Shown here one piece after another: positions 8,758 through 19,011 of a stretch of 64,000 nucleotides of DNA. This DNA comes from Tritrichomonas musculus (taxonomy: Eukaryota > Parabasalia > Tritrichomonadida > Tritrichomonadidae). The number at the start of each line of letters is the position of its first letter. The first letter of the stretch is position 1. Both the position numbers and the translations under genes were made by a program. Under the pieces are notes generated by a model, which was given only the letters and a program-made list of their open reading frames with translations, searched no databases and was not told the DNA's origin. The stretch spans positions 3,038,001 through 3,102,000 of the forward strand of contig JAPFFF010000008.1 of assembly GCA_039105265.1 (NCBI GenBank). Direction: 5' to 3'.

Positions 8758-11604
8758 ATGACTAATCAGAAACAATCTGATCCAGCATTAAATTTTATAT
8801 CTAATTTATTAGATAACCCAAATTATTATGCAAACAATGGGGTTCAACCAATTGATATTATTGATTTTTTTTTACATTCTTCAAACCCGCTATTCATTAA
8901 TAAAGTTTTCTCGGAACTAACAAAACGATTTTTAAAAGTAGAAACACTATCCCTATGTAAATTACTAATCATCCATTTTTTCAAATACACACAACCTTCT
9001 CAACGTATGATTCCACCAAACAGCGATTTTGCTGACCATTTTGTAAATTTCATACCGATTAAAAGATGGCAAACTGCTCTTGAATTTCGAGCTGTATTAA
9101 ATCTAATACCATCTATTAGTCCTGTTGCAAATCCACTAAATCCGAAAATCCGAAGTGATACACTTTCATTGATTCAAATGATTAATGGCCTTGAATCATC
9201 AGATCCAGAAGTTTTTGAATCAGCAAAAGAAGTTCTTCAAGAACTTGGAAGAAAGATATCACCTTTACAAAACATTTATTTAAAATGCATTAAGATGCCA
9301 TATCTACTTTTCTTTCTACCCGATATGACATCAGATTCCAATCTTGTTCATCAAGCCATTTTTAAATACAACTCACTTTTCCAGTCATTTATTCAGAAGA
9401 AGTTAAGAAGTGAAAACAATGAAAACACGGAAGAAAACTCACAACAATTGGCAATTTGTCCAAGTGATGATAAGAATCGTTTCGAACTTTTTTTTGAACA
9501 TGAAAGTCCTAATGAGTTTTTACACGATATTTTACTCTCCATCATCCAATTTATTCGTAATTTGAAAGTTTTTCCTAGAAACTTATTCTCAACATTTGTT
9601 GATCTTTTCCATTTCTTGATACCAGAGCCAGGAACAGAAGGAGAAAATGTCCAAATTGATCGAAATGCATCACGTAAAGCATGCGTATTAATATTTGATA
9701 CTTTTTCAAGTATCCCAGAATATTTGAGACCCTATCAAATTCATGTCATATCGGATATAGCTGTCAATTTCATATTAAATGTACCCATCACTAATGATTC
9801 CACCATATCAGCTCCAGATAACGAAGAATCGGCCAACAACCAAATATCGATTGAAAAATCCTTTTTAAAATCACCACTTCGGATGCTTTCCAGGCTCCAT
9901 GTAACGGACATGCGACTAATTCCGATACAGCCCATTGATATAGAGACAGCAGCTCTTTTAGTCTCAGTTTTTCCACGTCCGAATGAAGACAACGGCACCA
10001 ACAATTCAACATATGCAGATCAAGTAGTAAAAATTTTTCTCCCATTTCAAGGGGAGGCTTTTTCAATAGGCAGCTGTCGTCTATTTCTTACACATCTTGT
10101 TGACTTTGTTCCGTATTTGTCAGAGGAAGCGCATTCGATTATCATCGAAGTTCTTCTTCCGAATCTGATGAAGCAAGGCATCAAACATCAAGAGACAATT
10201 GCACTTTTCCTATCCTCCATTTCATTTTTATCGAATCTAGATCTTCTCCCATTATATCTCATCTTTTGCCAATCCTTCCCCGACGGCTTCCAGATAGCGT
10301 CACGGCTGAAGGCCGCCTCGATGACTCTCTTTCTCCTTGCCAACGAGCAGCCTGATGAGAAGTTCACCACTGTTTCCCCTTCAGAAGTCTTCGATTACGG
10401 CAAAGCCTTCTTTCGTATCGGCGAGTACAAACAATTGGCCAAATTGTGTGACAAAATATGCATGGATCCGTTTAATTATCCAAACGACACTGTCGCGTCC
10501 GCGCAGGCCTTCCACGACCTAGTCGTGGCCGAGACATACAGCAACTCGAGGGACCATTCAAGGGCCGCGCGCGAGTTCATTCGAGCTGCTGATGCGTTTA
10601 AATTAACGTCTTTTCCACATGACTTTCATCTTTTCTATTTGAACGCGCGACACTTCTTCGAGTCGATCTGCTTCCAGGTCGAGTTAATGAGTAAATTGAC
10701 CTTCGATGGCGGTTATGGCCAAATGAGAGTAGAGCCATTATCTGCGGACATCGTCGACATAAACGAGCTCCTTCAGAATTTGAAGGAATTGAAAGGATCT
10801 TCGTTGCTGCTGTGCCCTCAATTCGACGAGGTGTCCCTCTCTTACGTCGACGATTTCATCAGGACGGCCGAGGAGATGATTGCGTCAATTGACAAGGGTT
10901 ATGAGGAGTTTCTAACCGTCATTTCCAATAGAAAAATTATTCCGCCGCCTGTCTTCTTTGAAACTGAGCAACCGATAACCGTCGAGGATGTCAGAATTGT
11001 GAACCCAAATATTGACATAAAAAATTCGACGGTTACCCGCCACTTTTTCTTAGAAATGAAAGGAAGAGTCGTTTATAATTCGAACTTTTTCTATAACAAC
11101 GATTGTGAAGAAGATCTCGAAAAAGACGATAGAAAAATTGTGAAGGGCCTGTTTAATGAGGATCAAGAAACTTTGATTTTGAAAGAGTTGAGAGGTAACG
11201 ACGGTTATGAACTGAAAAATAATAGAAAAAGTTCTGCTTCTGATTTTTACTTTTTGAATAGAAATAAAATTGTAAACGGCTCTACTTTCCTCCCAATTTG
11301 CGAGCGTCAGGGAATAGAATGGGCGAAAAATAACGATATGAAGCTGATCTGCCACGTCTCTATCGTGAGTAATGGCGTAGTGAAAAAGGTCCACACACAG
11401 GAGATTCCAATCGACGGCGAGTTTTCTGTCGATTTCCCCGTTTTGGCTGAATACAAGGAGATGTGCAGCCCTGGACTCAAAACTGACTTTAGCCACACAA
11501 TGAGCGTGACTTTCTTCTTCACTGCAGCTTTCGAAGGACCAAAATCTAGTTCATATTACAGAATTGGAAGAGAGGAGAGACATGTTTACATCCGCGAAAC
11601 TTAA
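8758..11604 (+). CDS. large alpha-helical repeat protein, possibly Integrator subunit 7 (INTS7-like)
   Basis: The 948-residue protein starts at the first in-frame ATG; the frame is open upstream to a TTG at 8707 but has no earlier ATG. Residues 1 to about 690 are helical and HEAT-like. The middle holds AFFRIGEYKQLAKLCDKI, then a helical block ending AAREFIRAADAFK, which by eye follows the order seen in human INTS7 (ASRMGCHDMAKELYQSL, then ALSCIAESLKFYH). A beta-rich C-terminal region follows, with IPPPVFFETEQPITV. Length is close to human INTS7 (962). INTS7 is part of the Integrator complex that processes snRNAs and attenuates Pol II. This is a tentative reading of weak similarity; another HEAT protein is possible. 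Bases about 10240-10930 are far more GC-rich than the rest of the gene. Confidence 0.4.
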   Translation: MTNQKQSDPALNFISNLLDNPNYYANNGVQPIDIIDFFLHSSNPLFINKVFSELTKRFLKVETLSLCKLLIIHFFKYTQPSQRMIPPNSDFADHFVNFIPIKRWQTALEFRAVLNLIPSISPVANPLNPKIRSDTLSLIQMINGLESSDPEVFESAKEVLQELGRKISPLQNIYLKCIKMPYLLFFLPDMTSDSNLVHQAIFKYNSLFQSFIQKKLRSENNENTEENSQQLAICPSDDKNRFELFFEHESPNEFLHDILLSIIQFIRNLKVFPRNLFSTFVDLFHFLIPEPGTEGENVQIDRNASRKACVLIFDTFSSIPEYLRPYQIHVISDIAVNFILNVPITNDSTISAPDNEESANNQISIEKSFLKSPLRMLSRLHVTDMRLIPIQPIDIETAALLVSVFPRPNEDNGTNNSTYADQVVKIFLPFQGEAFSIGSCRLFLTHLVDFVPYLSEEAHSIIIEVLLPNLMKQGIKHQETIALFLSSISFLSNLDLLPLYLIFCQSFPDGFQIASRLKAASMTLFLLANEQPDEKFTTVSPSEVFDYGKAFFRIGEYKQLAKLCDKICMDPFNYPNDTVASAQAFHDLVVAETYSNSRDHSRAAREFIRAADAFKLTSFPHDFHLFYLNARHFFESICFQVELMSKLTFDGGYGQMRVEPLSADIVDINELLQNLKELKGSSLLLCPQFDEVSLSYVDDFIRTAEEMIASIDKGYEEFLTVISNRKIIPPPVFFETEQPITVEDVRIVNPNIDIKNSTVTRHFFLEMKGRVVYNSNFFYNNDCEEDLEKDDRKIVKGLFNEDQETLILKELRGNDGYELKNNRKSSASDFYFLNRNKIVNGSTFLPICERQGIEWAKNNDMKLICHVSIVSNGVVKKVHTQEIPIDGEFSVDFPVLAEYKEMCSPGLKTDFSHTMSVTFFFTAAFEGPKSSSYYRIGREERHVYIRET

Positions 11605-12291
11605 AAAAAAAAAATTATTATATATTATTATTGTAAATAAACATTATATATATTGGTATAAAAATATGTTTATTTTATTATTTAAGGATATATATACTTT
11701 GTGCTTTTTGTTGCTTATAGTCCCTTTTTTTTTTTTTTTGAATGAATTATCTATCAATGACAATCAAAAATTAAGCAGTACACATCAATAAAAAGAACTT
11801 TTTCAATGTACTGTGTACAAACTATTGCTGTATAATCCCAAATTTCAGTCCTTATTTTATATTCTTAAAAACATATTATGAATTTTTAATTGGTTTGCTT
11901 TTTTAGGTGATTTATATGATAGTCTGACAAGCTCTATAAAATCCTGAAATATTATATATTACTTTGGAAATGAATTATGCTTTATAATTGCCAAAATCAA
12001 AATCTAAAACGATTCTTTTCAAAATTCAATATAAAATTCAAATATTCTTTATTAAGGTATCTTATAAATTATATTTTAAAAATATATTTTTATTATATAA
12101 ATAAAATATATATTTTTTGAATTATATTTTACATTGATTTTAATATTAAAAACATTTGCAAAATGAGAAATTGCTCAGTTTATTAATATTTTCAATTTTT
12201 GAGAATAAAATTTTAAAACATTTGAAATTTGTTTACTCCATTGAAAAATCTGGTTTTTTATTTAATATTCTATTTCTTCTTTTTCTTTGTG
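11605..12291. other. intergenic, no gene seen
   Basis: A 687-base AT-rich spacer with T runs and alternating TATA stretches (12070-12115). No RNA gene or credible ORF. Its 3' end holds the promoter region of the intron-containing gene that starts at 12292. Confidence 0.6.
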
Positions 12292-14864
12292 ATGAATAAA
12301 GAAAAGAAGAAACATATTAAAATTGCTAAAAAGCAACGAGGTATTTTTACATTTTTTTGTTTATCTAACAACTAGGAATATTAATTTCGCACATATGGGG
12401 AATTACTGAAAGACCTTTTTGGATGTCACGTTGTGAATATTATAATTCTACAGCATCAAAAGGAAAGAGTGGAATAATCATGGCTACACGTGGTGCAATT
12501 TATGTTTTTCGTTCCAAATTGATCAAGGGAATCTCACTTCGACATGTTTTCAACATTCTTAGATGCACATCAATTGAACAATCAAATGATACAATTATAT
12601 TTACAATGCCGCGCTCAGGAAATGATTCATACGATACAAACTTACTCGAATACCAGAAAAACGATGATAAAACAAAAGATGCAGATAAAAATAAAACTAA
12701 AAATGGAAATGATAAAACTTTGCTTCTTGATGAAAGTTCTTTGGACGATGTTGAAATTGAATCTGACGATGATGAAAGTTTAAGCTACTACAGCGATGAT
12801 GATAATCATAATAAAAAAAGAAAGAAGAAAAAGAGTAAAACTTATATGGAAAGATATAATATTCCTCCAAACGAATTCAAGCTTCGCGTTGATACATCAG
12901 ATGCTGCTGATCTAGTATATATCCTTGTTGATATCTTACAAGAATCTTTATATGGTGTAACAAATCCTCATGTAATTAAATCTAAACCAAAAATAAGACT
13001 TGACTTACAGAGACCAAGTAAACCTACCGAAAGACCTAGACATTCACTCAAAAGAAGAGCCTTATTCCTTTCTCATTACGATCAAAATTCAGAAGCAGGT
13101 CGAATTTTCGTATCTGGAAAAAATAAATCTTTTGATGATTCAGCATTTGACATTATTTTTATGGCCAATTATCGTCAAGCAAATGATAAAAATGTTGCTG
13201 TTTTGGATAAACTTAAAACTGGACTTGACATGTGCGAATACTTTAAATCAAATTGGGATGGCAGCTCAGTCCTTACAATCGGCAACGAATTTCATCCTAC
13301 AGTTTTTGGAAATGCATTTGGTAGAGCTGTTGCTTGGGAAGCTACATTAACAACAATTATATTTCGATCAGCAACTTTTTCTCATTTTTCGGATTTTTTG
13401 AAAAGCATTGTTTCTTACTCTGAGAATATAAATAAAATTGTATTTCTTGATTATGAACGTGGAAAAACACTAAAATTTGACTTGAGCCTTTATAGTGAGG
13501 ACTCTTTTATGAAAAGTGATACCTCCATTAAAACTTGGTGGTTTTTGAATACATGTGCTGGCGTAATTATTCCCTTTTTAAGGACATCTCACCAATTAAC
13601 AAAACCATTTGATGAACTTGCAATTTGTAAACATAGTTATTCAAAGGAAGATACTACTCGTATTTTTCATCAAATTCAAACAGTTCCTATACTTTATAGT
13701 ACCAAAACAATAATATTTGCTAATCTAAAATTTAAAGAATTTCCATATATGGATTTCAAATCGATGTGCTCATCTTTTCAATGTTTACAAACATTATATC
13801 TTAAATCAATGCAAAACTGTGATGGCAACGTTTTATTATCAGCAATTTTTAACGCAAGCCCTCAAATACATCAGATCAGCCTAATAAATATGCGCTTTGA
13901 ATCAAACATGCAGAAAAATTTAGATATTCCTCAGGGACTAGTTTTTCTTGATGTCAGCAAATCACTCTTTATTAATACTGCTTTTGTGAGCTTTTTGATC
14001 GGAATAACGTATCAGCCCGTTGCCATTCCTTTTATTTTATGTGCAAGAAAGCTAAAAATTGGCTTAGAAGAATTCACTTACATTAATACAATAGATTTCA
14101 CAAAATGTCAACCAAATTTCTTCGAAATTAATTTTAGCTATAATTATATTCCAGTTAATATTATACCAAATCTTTTTACATTTTTATTCACTCAAAAGAA
14201 AATCAAACAAATCGTTTTGTATGATGTTAGAACAGATGATCAGGGAAAATTTATTAAAAACGTTACTGATCTCTGCAGTATTACAAATGCTGAAGGACTC
14301 GACATTGGCGTACATTTTGAACTTAGTTACATTCAAATGTTTTTCACTTTACTTTCTCGATGCGAAAATTTAAAAAGACTCTCGATTCTCAATTGTGGCG
14401 CCGGAAACGAAGGAATTGTAATCGTGCATGCATTATTTAATTTGCTTGGCAATTTACGTGAATTTGCATGCGATGGGTTCAGACCAAAGCCAATGACAAA
14501 TGATGAAATCAAAGCAACAAAGAATAACGTACATCCACTAATAGATTTGTGGCAAAAGATTGGAGAATCAAAAACCATTGAAAGAAATGATTGGCCAACT
14601 CAAGATCTGGCATTAGCAAACTTAAAATTCGTTTCTTCATCAAGGAAAGATGATCAATGGATTGAAGCTCTGAAGTCCAGGAGATTACCAAAAACACAAA
14701 AAGAAAGAGTTCAAGAAATTCTTGACAAGCTCAACAAGCAAGAAGAGAAGAAAAGAACTGATATGTTCAAAAAGGCAAAAAATAAGAAAACCGGCAGTAG
14801 AAAAGGCTTCATGTATGCACCAGGAATGATTGATGACTCTGAAGATGAGGAAGAGGAAGAGGAA

Positions 14865-14914
<50 letters not shown>

Positions 14915-14936
14915 AGTTAAACAAAAAGATAAATAA
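12292..14936 (+). CDS. PH-like plus leucine-rich repeat protein, CARMIL-like, with a 35-nt intron
   Basis: I place the start at 12292, with exon 1 at 12292-12340 and exon 2 at 12376-14936, giving 869 residues. The uninterrupted frame begins only at 12423, in the middle of what should be a PH-like fold. Splicing adds 32 residues (MNKEKKKHIKIAKKQR, then GILISHIWGITERPFW) in frame. Residues about 25-110 read like the CARMIL N-terminal PH domain (GIIMATRGAIYVF, HVFNILRC), interrupted by an acidic/Lys-rich insert. Irregular leucine-rich repeats run from about 230 to 700. The tail is Lys-rich and ends in a Glu run of about 30. CARMIL proteins bind capping protein and regulate actin; capping-protein binding was not detected here. 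Large LRR families are known from trichomonads. Confidence 0.72.
12341..12375 (+). other. spliceosomal intron, 35 nt
   Basis: The segment begins GTATTTTTAC and ends ATCTAACAACTAG. CTAAC followed by four bases and AG is the fused branch-point/acceptor arrangement of trichomonad introns (ACTAACACACAG), here with identical spacing. Reading through meets an in-frame TAA at 12366. Removing the 35 bases joins exon 1 (phase 1, last base G at 12340) to exon 2 in the exact frame of the downstream ORF. The 5' site (GTATTT) departs from the usual GTATGT. Confidence 0.85.
14844..14920 (+). repeat. GAA/GAG repeat coding for poly-Glu
   Basis: Near-pure GAA/GAG codons at the 3' end of the LRR gene encode a run of about 25 Glu. 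Such tracts tend to vary in length. Confidence 0.85.
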
Positions 14937-15520
14937 TTAGTACTTTTCTATTAACTTTTCATTATCCTTATTTTTTGGATCTTTAGATTTTTCATGAAAT
15001 TTTATAAAAAAATGTTATTATTATCAACTCCATTTGTTCGTATATAATGAATGATTTTTATTCAAGCTAATATAAATTCCGTTTTTGTAAATTTTGATTA
15101 AACTACAATAAAATAACACTCGTAGAACAAAAACAAGTAAAAATACAACGTGCAATAAATTTTATGTGAAGATTTATAGGAATTATAGGAATTATAGCGA
15201 TTTAAAAACGTTTTAATAACAAAATACTGATAATGGATCAAAATAAAACTACACAGTTTGCAATATTTAATTGGTAAAATTGTAAAGATAAATCTATGTT
15301 AACTTAGATCAGCTTTAGTCTCTCTTCTTTTTGCTCGTTTTTAGAAGATTTAAATTTCAAATAATATTCAAATTTGAATTATTATTTAAATTTTAATTTA
15401 TAATTTGGCCGAGGTAAATTTTAGAATGAAATGTGATTTGAAATGAAATGGCCGAATTGAAAATTGAATTGATAGACGGTTATTAAATTGAAATAGAACG
15501 GTTTTGGCCTTCTTTTAATA
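14937..15520. other. intergenic and eL33 upstream region
   Basis: A 584-base spacer. It contains a triple GGAATTATA-type direct repeat near 15176-15198 and, nearer the ribosomal protein gene, three GGCC-bearing motifs described separately. No gene seen. Confidence 0.55.
15404..15509 (+). promoter_or_regulatory. repeated TTTGGCC/TGGCC motif upstream of ribosomal protein gene
   Basis: TTTGGCC occurs at 15404-15410 and 15503-15509 and TGGCC at 15449-15453, in a region where GGCC is otherwise rare. The last copy ends 11 bases before the eL33 ATG. A further TTTGGCC lies at 15946-15952, upstream of the rhamnosidase gene. A role as promoter elements is an inference. Confidence 0.3.
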
Positions 15521-15847
15521 ATGGCAGCCAAGACACCAGAACCAAGATTATGGGTTAATGCAACATTCACATCATTCCGCCGTAACAAACGTGAAATCAA
15601 TCCAGCACAAGCCCTTCTTAAAATCGATGGTGTTAATTCAAGAGAGGACGCTCAATTTTATGTTGGTAAAAAAGTATGCTCACCAATGACATCACACGAT
15701 GCCGAAAAGAATAAGAATGGAAACTGGGGAGTTATTACCCAAGTTCACGGAAACAGTGGTGTTGTTCGTGCAAAATTCGATCGCAATCTTCCACCTGCCT
15801 TCTTGGGCAAGACAGTCCGAGTTTACTTATTCCCAAGCAACATTTAA
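15521..15847 (+). CDS. RPL35A: 60S ribosomal protein L35A (eL33)
   Basis: A 108-residue protein matching the full length of eL33. RLWVNATFTSFRRNKR (family RLYVKGVFTGFKR), ALLKIDGVNSREDAQFYVGKK, WGVITQVHGNSGVVRAKF and a C-terminal VRVYLFPSNI all align with the family core. eL33 is a large-subunit ribosomal protein near the E site. Codon use is biased towards C-ending codons relative to neighbours, as expected for a highly expressed gene. The stop TAA is followed by A, giving the TAAA that acts as a polyadenylation signal in trichomonads. Confidence 0.97.
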   Translation: MAAKTPEPRLWVNATFTSFRRNKREINPAQALLKIDGVNSREDAQFYVGKKVCSPMTSHDAEKNKNGNWGVITQVHGNSGVVRAKFDRNLPPAFLGKTVRVYLFPSNI

Positions 15848-16170
15848 ACGATTGAATTAAATATAGCAGCCCTTTTTTGTATTTGACTTATTTCTATTTT
15901 TTTTTTTTTAATTTTTTTTTTTTTTTTTTAAATTTAAGAACGTATTTGGCCTGATTTCCAAAAAATCATTTTTATTTTTATTTATACATTAATTTATCGA
16001 AAAGAAAATTCCTTATTTCTTTATTTTATTATTTTTTGCTTTATTTCCCAAATAACAATTTTTCTCACCCATTTTTTTTAAATTCAATCACGTTGCATTT
16101 GATCTTTTTACTTTTTGTAAATATCTTCTCGAAGACATCTTTTGATAATTCAAATGGATATATTTATAAA
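15848..16170 (+). other. eL33-rhamnosidase spacer with in-frame leader-like extension
   Basis: Bases 15955-16170 are open in the rhamnosidase frame and end in a hydrophobic, signal-peptide-like segment directly before the first ATG. No in-frame ATG and no splice-acceptor motif was found. Upstream are T runs of 12 and 18 or so bases (about 15898-15930). Confidence 0.55.
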
Positions 16171-19011
16171 ATGATGACAAATGGCCTTACCGAGCCAATA
16201 GGATATGATTTCTCATCGCTATCTTTTTCTTGGATAGTAGAATGCGAAAAAGCCAATAAAGTTATCGCTGCAAAAGTTGAAATTGCGCTTGATTCACAGT
16301 TTACTCAACTTGTTCATAATTCCAAATACCAAAAAAATATTTCATCTTTAGAATATTCGCCACAACTTACTTTAAAACCACGAACTCGTTATTATTGGCG
16401 TGTTAGTGTTAAAACAGATCAAGAGAATATTAAAATACAATCGAATTACACATTTTTTGAGACAGGAAAAATGAATGAAAAATGGGAAGGGAAGTGGATT
16501 ACTACTTCTCTTTCACAAACAATTCCTCCATATATCCGCAAATCATTTAACCTAAAAATAGATTCACAAAAAAGTATTTCAGACTATCAATCACGTATTT
16601 ATATCTGCGCATTAGGACTTTATGAATTATATACCAATGGAAAAAAAGTAAGTAACGAACATTTTACGCCTTATTGTACAGGATATAATTTTTGGCTTCA
16701 ATACCAGTCTTATGATGTTTCTAAATACATAAAAAAAGGAAAAAATGTTATTGGAGTCATGCTAGGCGATGGCTGGGCCAAAGGAAGATTTTGGTTTTCA
16801 ACATCATCAGCCGACATGACAATGAAGACAGATGAGCTAGGTTCTCCCATTAATTTAGCAACAAATCAATATCAATTAATATGCGAATTACATATCAAAT
16901 CTGATGACAAAGAAGACGTTGTAATATTATCTGATGATACTTGGAAATGCGAAAAATCACCTATTGTTCGGAATAACATATATGATGGCGAAGTATATAA
17001 TGCGAATTATCAAATTGAAAACTGGTGCTTACCAAATTACAGCGACAAAGACTGGAAGAAGACAACCATCATCACAAACCAAGATAGCTTTAATTTAACC
17101 GATAGATTATCGCCTCCAGTTATTGAAAAAAAGCGAATTAAACCAAAAAAAATTTTGACAGAAAATGTGATCGACATAGGTCAAAATATTGCCGGTTGGA
17201 TTGAATTAACCATTCAAGCGCCCAAAGATTTTGAGACCATTATAGAATTTGGTGAAATTTTCAATGATGGCCAATTTATCAATGAGAATTTGCGAACGGC
17301 GAAGCAGCAATTCCGAGTCATTTCAAACGGCCAAAAAATTCGAATTTCACCTCACTTCACCTTTTATGGCTTTCAATATGTCAAGTTCACACAATTCCAC
17401 AAAAGTGCCAAGTATAAAGAAGGGGACCTTATTGAATATTTTGACATAACCGCCCATTCAATTTACAGTGATTTGGAAGAAATTGGACGGTTTGAGTGCG
17501 GCCAGAAAAAAGTGAACAGACTCTATTCAAATGCTTTCTGGAGTCAGCGTGACAACTTCCTCGACGTACCAACGGACTGCCCGCAGAGGGACGAGCGGAT
17601 GGGATGGACTGGTGATGCGCAAGCCTTCTGCTCAACTGGAATGTTCAACATGGGCGCCTATTCATTCTATCGTAAATATTTGAGAGATTTATATTTGCTT
17701 CAAAAAGCCAGCTATCGTTCTCTAGGTGGCGCCGTCTCATCGATCGTCCCCTTCTACGGAGAAGAGCCCGAGGAACAGATGGCGGGACGAGTTGGCTGGG
17801 CAGATGCAGCAACAATCATTCCAATGACGTTGTACTTGCACACTGGAAGGAAGCAGGTCTTGCGAGACCAATTCGAATCGATGAAAATGTGGGTCGATTT
17901 TGTAGGTCAAAAAGTTTTCTCTCTGAAAAAGTCGAATAATTCAATGGACGATAGAAATTACGGAGGATTGTGGAAGGCAGACTCATTCCATTTCGGAGAC
18001 TGGCTAGCTCTAGATGGAAAAGTTGGGACAAACGTCGGTGGAACAGAATTAACTTACATTTGCTCTTGTTATTATTACTACTCATTGAAAATATTCACTG
18101 AGACCATTGAAATTTTGAATGATGAAAAATTGAATAAACTTCTGAAAAAATATAAAATGAGATTGAATCAAACTTTATCTGATATTAGAGATGAATATTT
18201 GACTGGGTCTGGCCGAATTGCAATTCAAACTCAGTCAGCTCAGGCATTGGCCTTATATTTGAATATTTCGACAAATAAAAAAACGGTCCTTCACTCTCTC
18301 AAAAAGCTCCTTTACAATACAAATCATAAATTAAAGACAGGTTTCATTGGCACACCAATTTTATGCCGCTCTTTGTCAGATTCAGGAGACCCATTCGAGG
18401 CATACAACGTATTCTTGGACGATAAGTACCCAGGATGGCTCTTCGAGGTGAAGATGAATTCGACATCAATATGGGAACGTTGGAATTCAATCGATTCAAA
18501 CGGAAAATTCAACAAAAAAGCTGGAATGAACTCATTAAATCATTACGCATCTGGTTCAGTGGTGGAATGGCTATATCGAAACGTATGTGGTATTAATCCT
18601 GTTAGATGGGCTGCAGGATTTAAGGAATTCCTCCTTCACCCACAACCAGACATTAGATTAAAATGGGCTGAGGCCGTAGTTAATACGTCAATGGGTAAAA
18701 TTAGGAGCTCCTGGAAGATTTGTACTGATGGAGCCAAAAAGTGCGTAATTAGTGAGAATATTGACGAAAAAAATGTTACTCTGAATGATCATCTAGTTGT
18801 GACTTATGAGTTCGTTGTACCTTTCGATACAGTAGCTCACTTGAGACTGAGAAATACTTTGACATGTGATGTGAAATACTCGAAGGCGAGAAAAGAGATT
18901 ACGTTTATACAGGATGGTGATGACGTTTTAGCAACCCTTTTGCCTGGTAATTATACAATAAAAACACCATATGTACAAGCTGAAATTCCAATTGATGATC
19001 ATCATATATGA
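16171..19011 (+). CDS. GH78 alpha-L-rhamnosidase, bacterial type
   Basis: From the first in-frame ATG the protein has 946 residues, typical of GH78. It shows the N-terminal sandwich (TNGLTEPIGYDFSSLSFSW), the rhamnosidase N domain with FTPYCTGYNFWLQYQSYD, the catalytic (alpha/alpha)6 barrel with DCPQRDERMGWTGD (Glu acid near residue 474) and STSIWERWNS (second catalytic Glu near 766), and a C-terminal beta sandwich. It would release terminal alpha-L-rhamnose from glycans or glycosides. GH78 is mainly bacterial and fungal, so horizontal acquisition is likely. The frame is open from 15955 with no ATG before 16171, yet 16081-16140 encodes a signal-peptide-like hydrophobic stretch (LHLIFLLFVNIFSKT). 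Either the true start is non-ATG or lost, or the enzyme is made without a leader. Confidence 0.9.
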   Translation: MMTNGLTEPIGYDFSSLSFSWIVECEKANKVIAAKVEIALDSQFTQLVHNSKYQKNISSLEYSPQLTLKPRTRYYWRVSVKTDQENIKIQSNYTFFETGKMNEKWEGKWITTSLSQTIPPYIRKSFNLKIDSQKSISDYQSRIYICALGLYELYTNGKKVSNEHFTPYCTGYNFWLQYQSYDVSKYIKKGKNVIGVMLGDGWAKGRFWFSTSSADMTMKTDELGSPINLATNQYQLICELHIKSDDKEDVVILSDDTWKCEKSPIVRNNIYDGEVYNANYQIENWCLPNYSDKDWKKTTIITNQDSFNLTDRLSPPVIEKKRIKPKKILTENVIDIGQNIAGWIELTIQAPKDFETIIEFGEIFNDGQFINENLRTAKQQFRVISNGQKIRISPHFTFYGFQYVKFTQFHKSAKYKEGDLIEYFDITAHSIYSDLEEIGRFECGQKKVNRLYSNAFWSQRDNFLDVPTDCPQRDERMGWTGDAQAFCSTGMFNMGAYSFYRKYLRDLYLLQKASYRSLGGAVSSIVPFYGEEPEEQMAGRVGWADAATIIPMTLYLHTGRKQVLRDQFESMKMWVDFVGQKVFSLKKSNNSMDDRNYGGLWKADSFHFGDWLALDGKVGTNVGGTELTYICSCYYYYSLKIFTETIEILNDEKLNKLLKKYKMRLNQTLSDIRDEYLTGSGRIAIQTQSAQALALYLNISTNKKTVLHSLKKLLYNTNHKLKTGFIGTPILCRSLSDSGDPFEAYNVFLDDKYPGWLFEVKMNSTSIWERWNSIDSNGKFNKKAGMNSLNHYASGSVVEWLYRNVCGINPVRWAAGFKEFLLHPQPDIRLKWAEAVVNTSMGKIRSSWKICTDGAKKCVISENIDEKNVTLNDHLVVTYEFVVPFDTVAHLRLRNTLTCDVKYSKARKEITFIQDGDDVLATLLPGNYTIKTPYVQAEIPIDDHHI

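Noticed and set aside
11050-11496. 148-codon open frame antisense to the helical-protein gene
   Set aside because: It lies entirely inside a longer convincing gene and shows no family motif.
14685-14924. Phe-rich minus-strand frame resembling a membrane protein
   Set aside because: It is the reverse reading of the poly-Glu tract.
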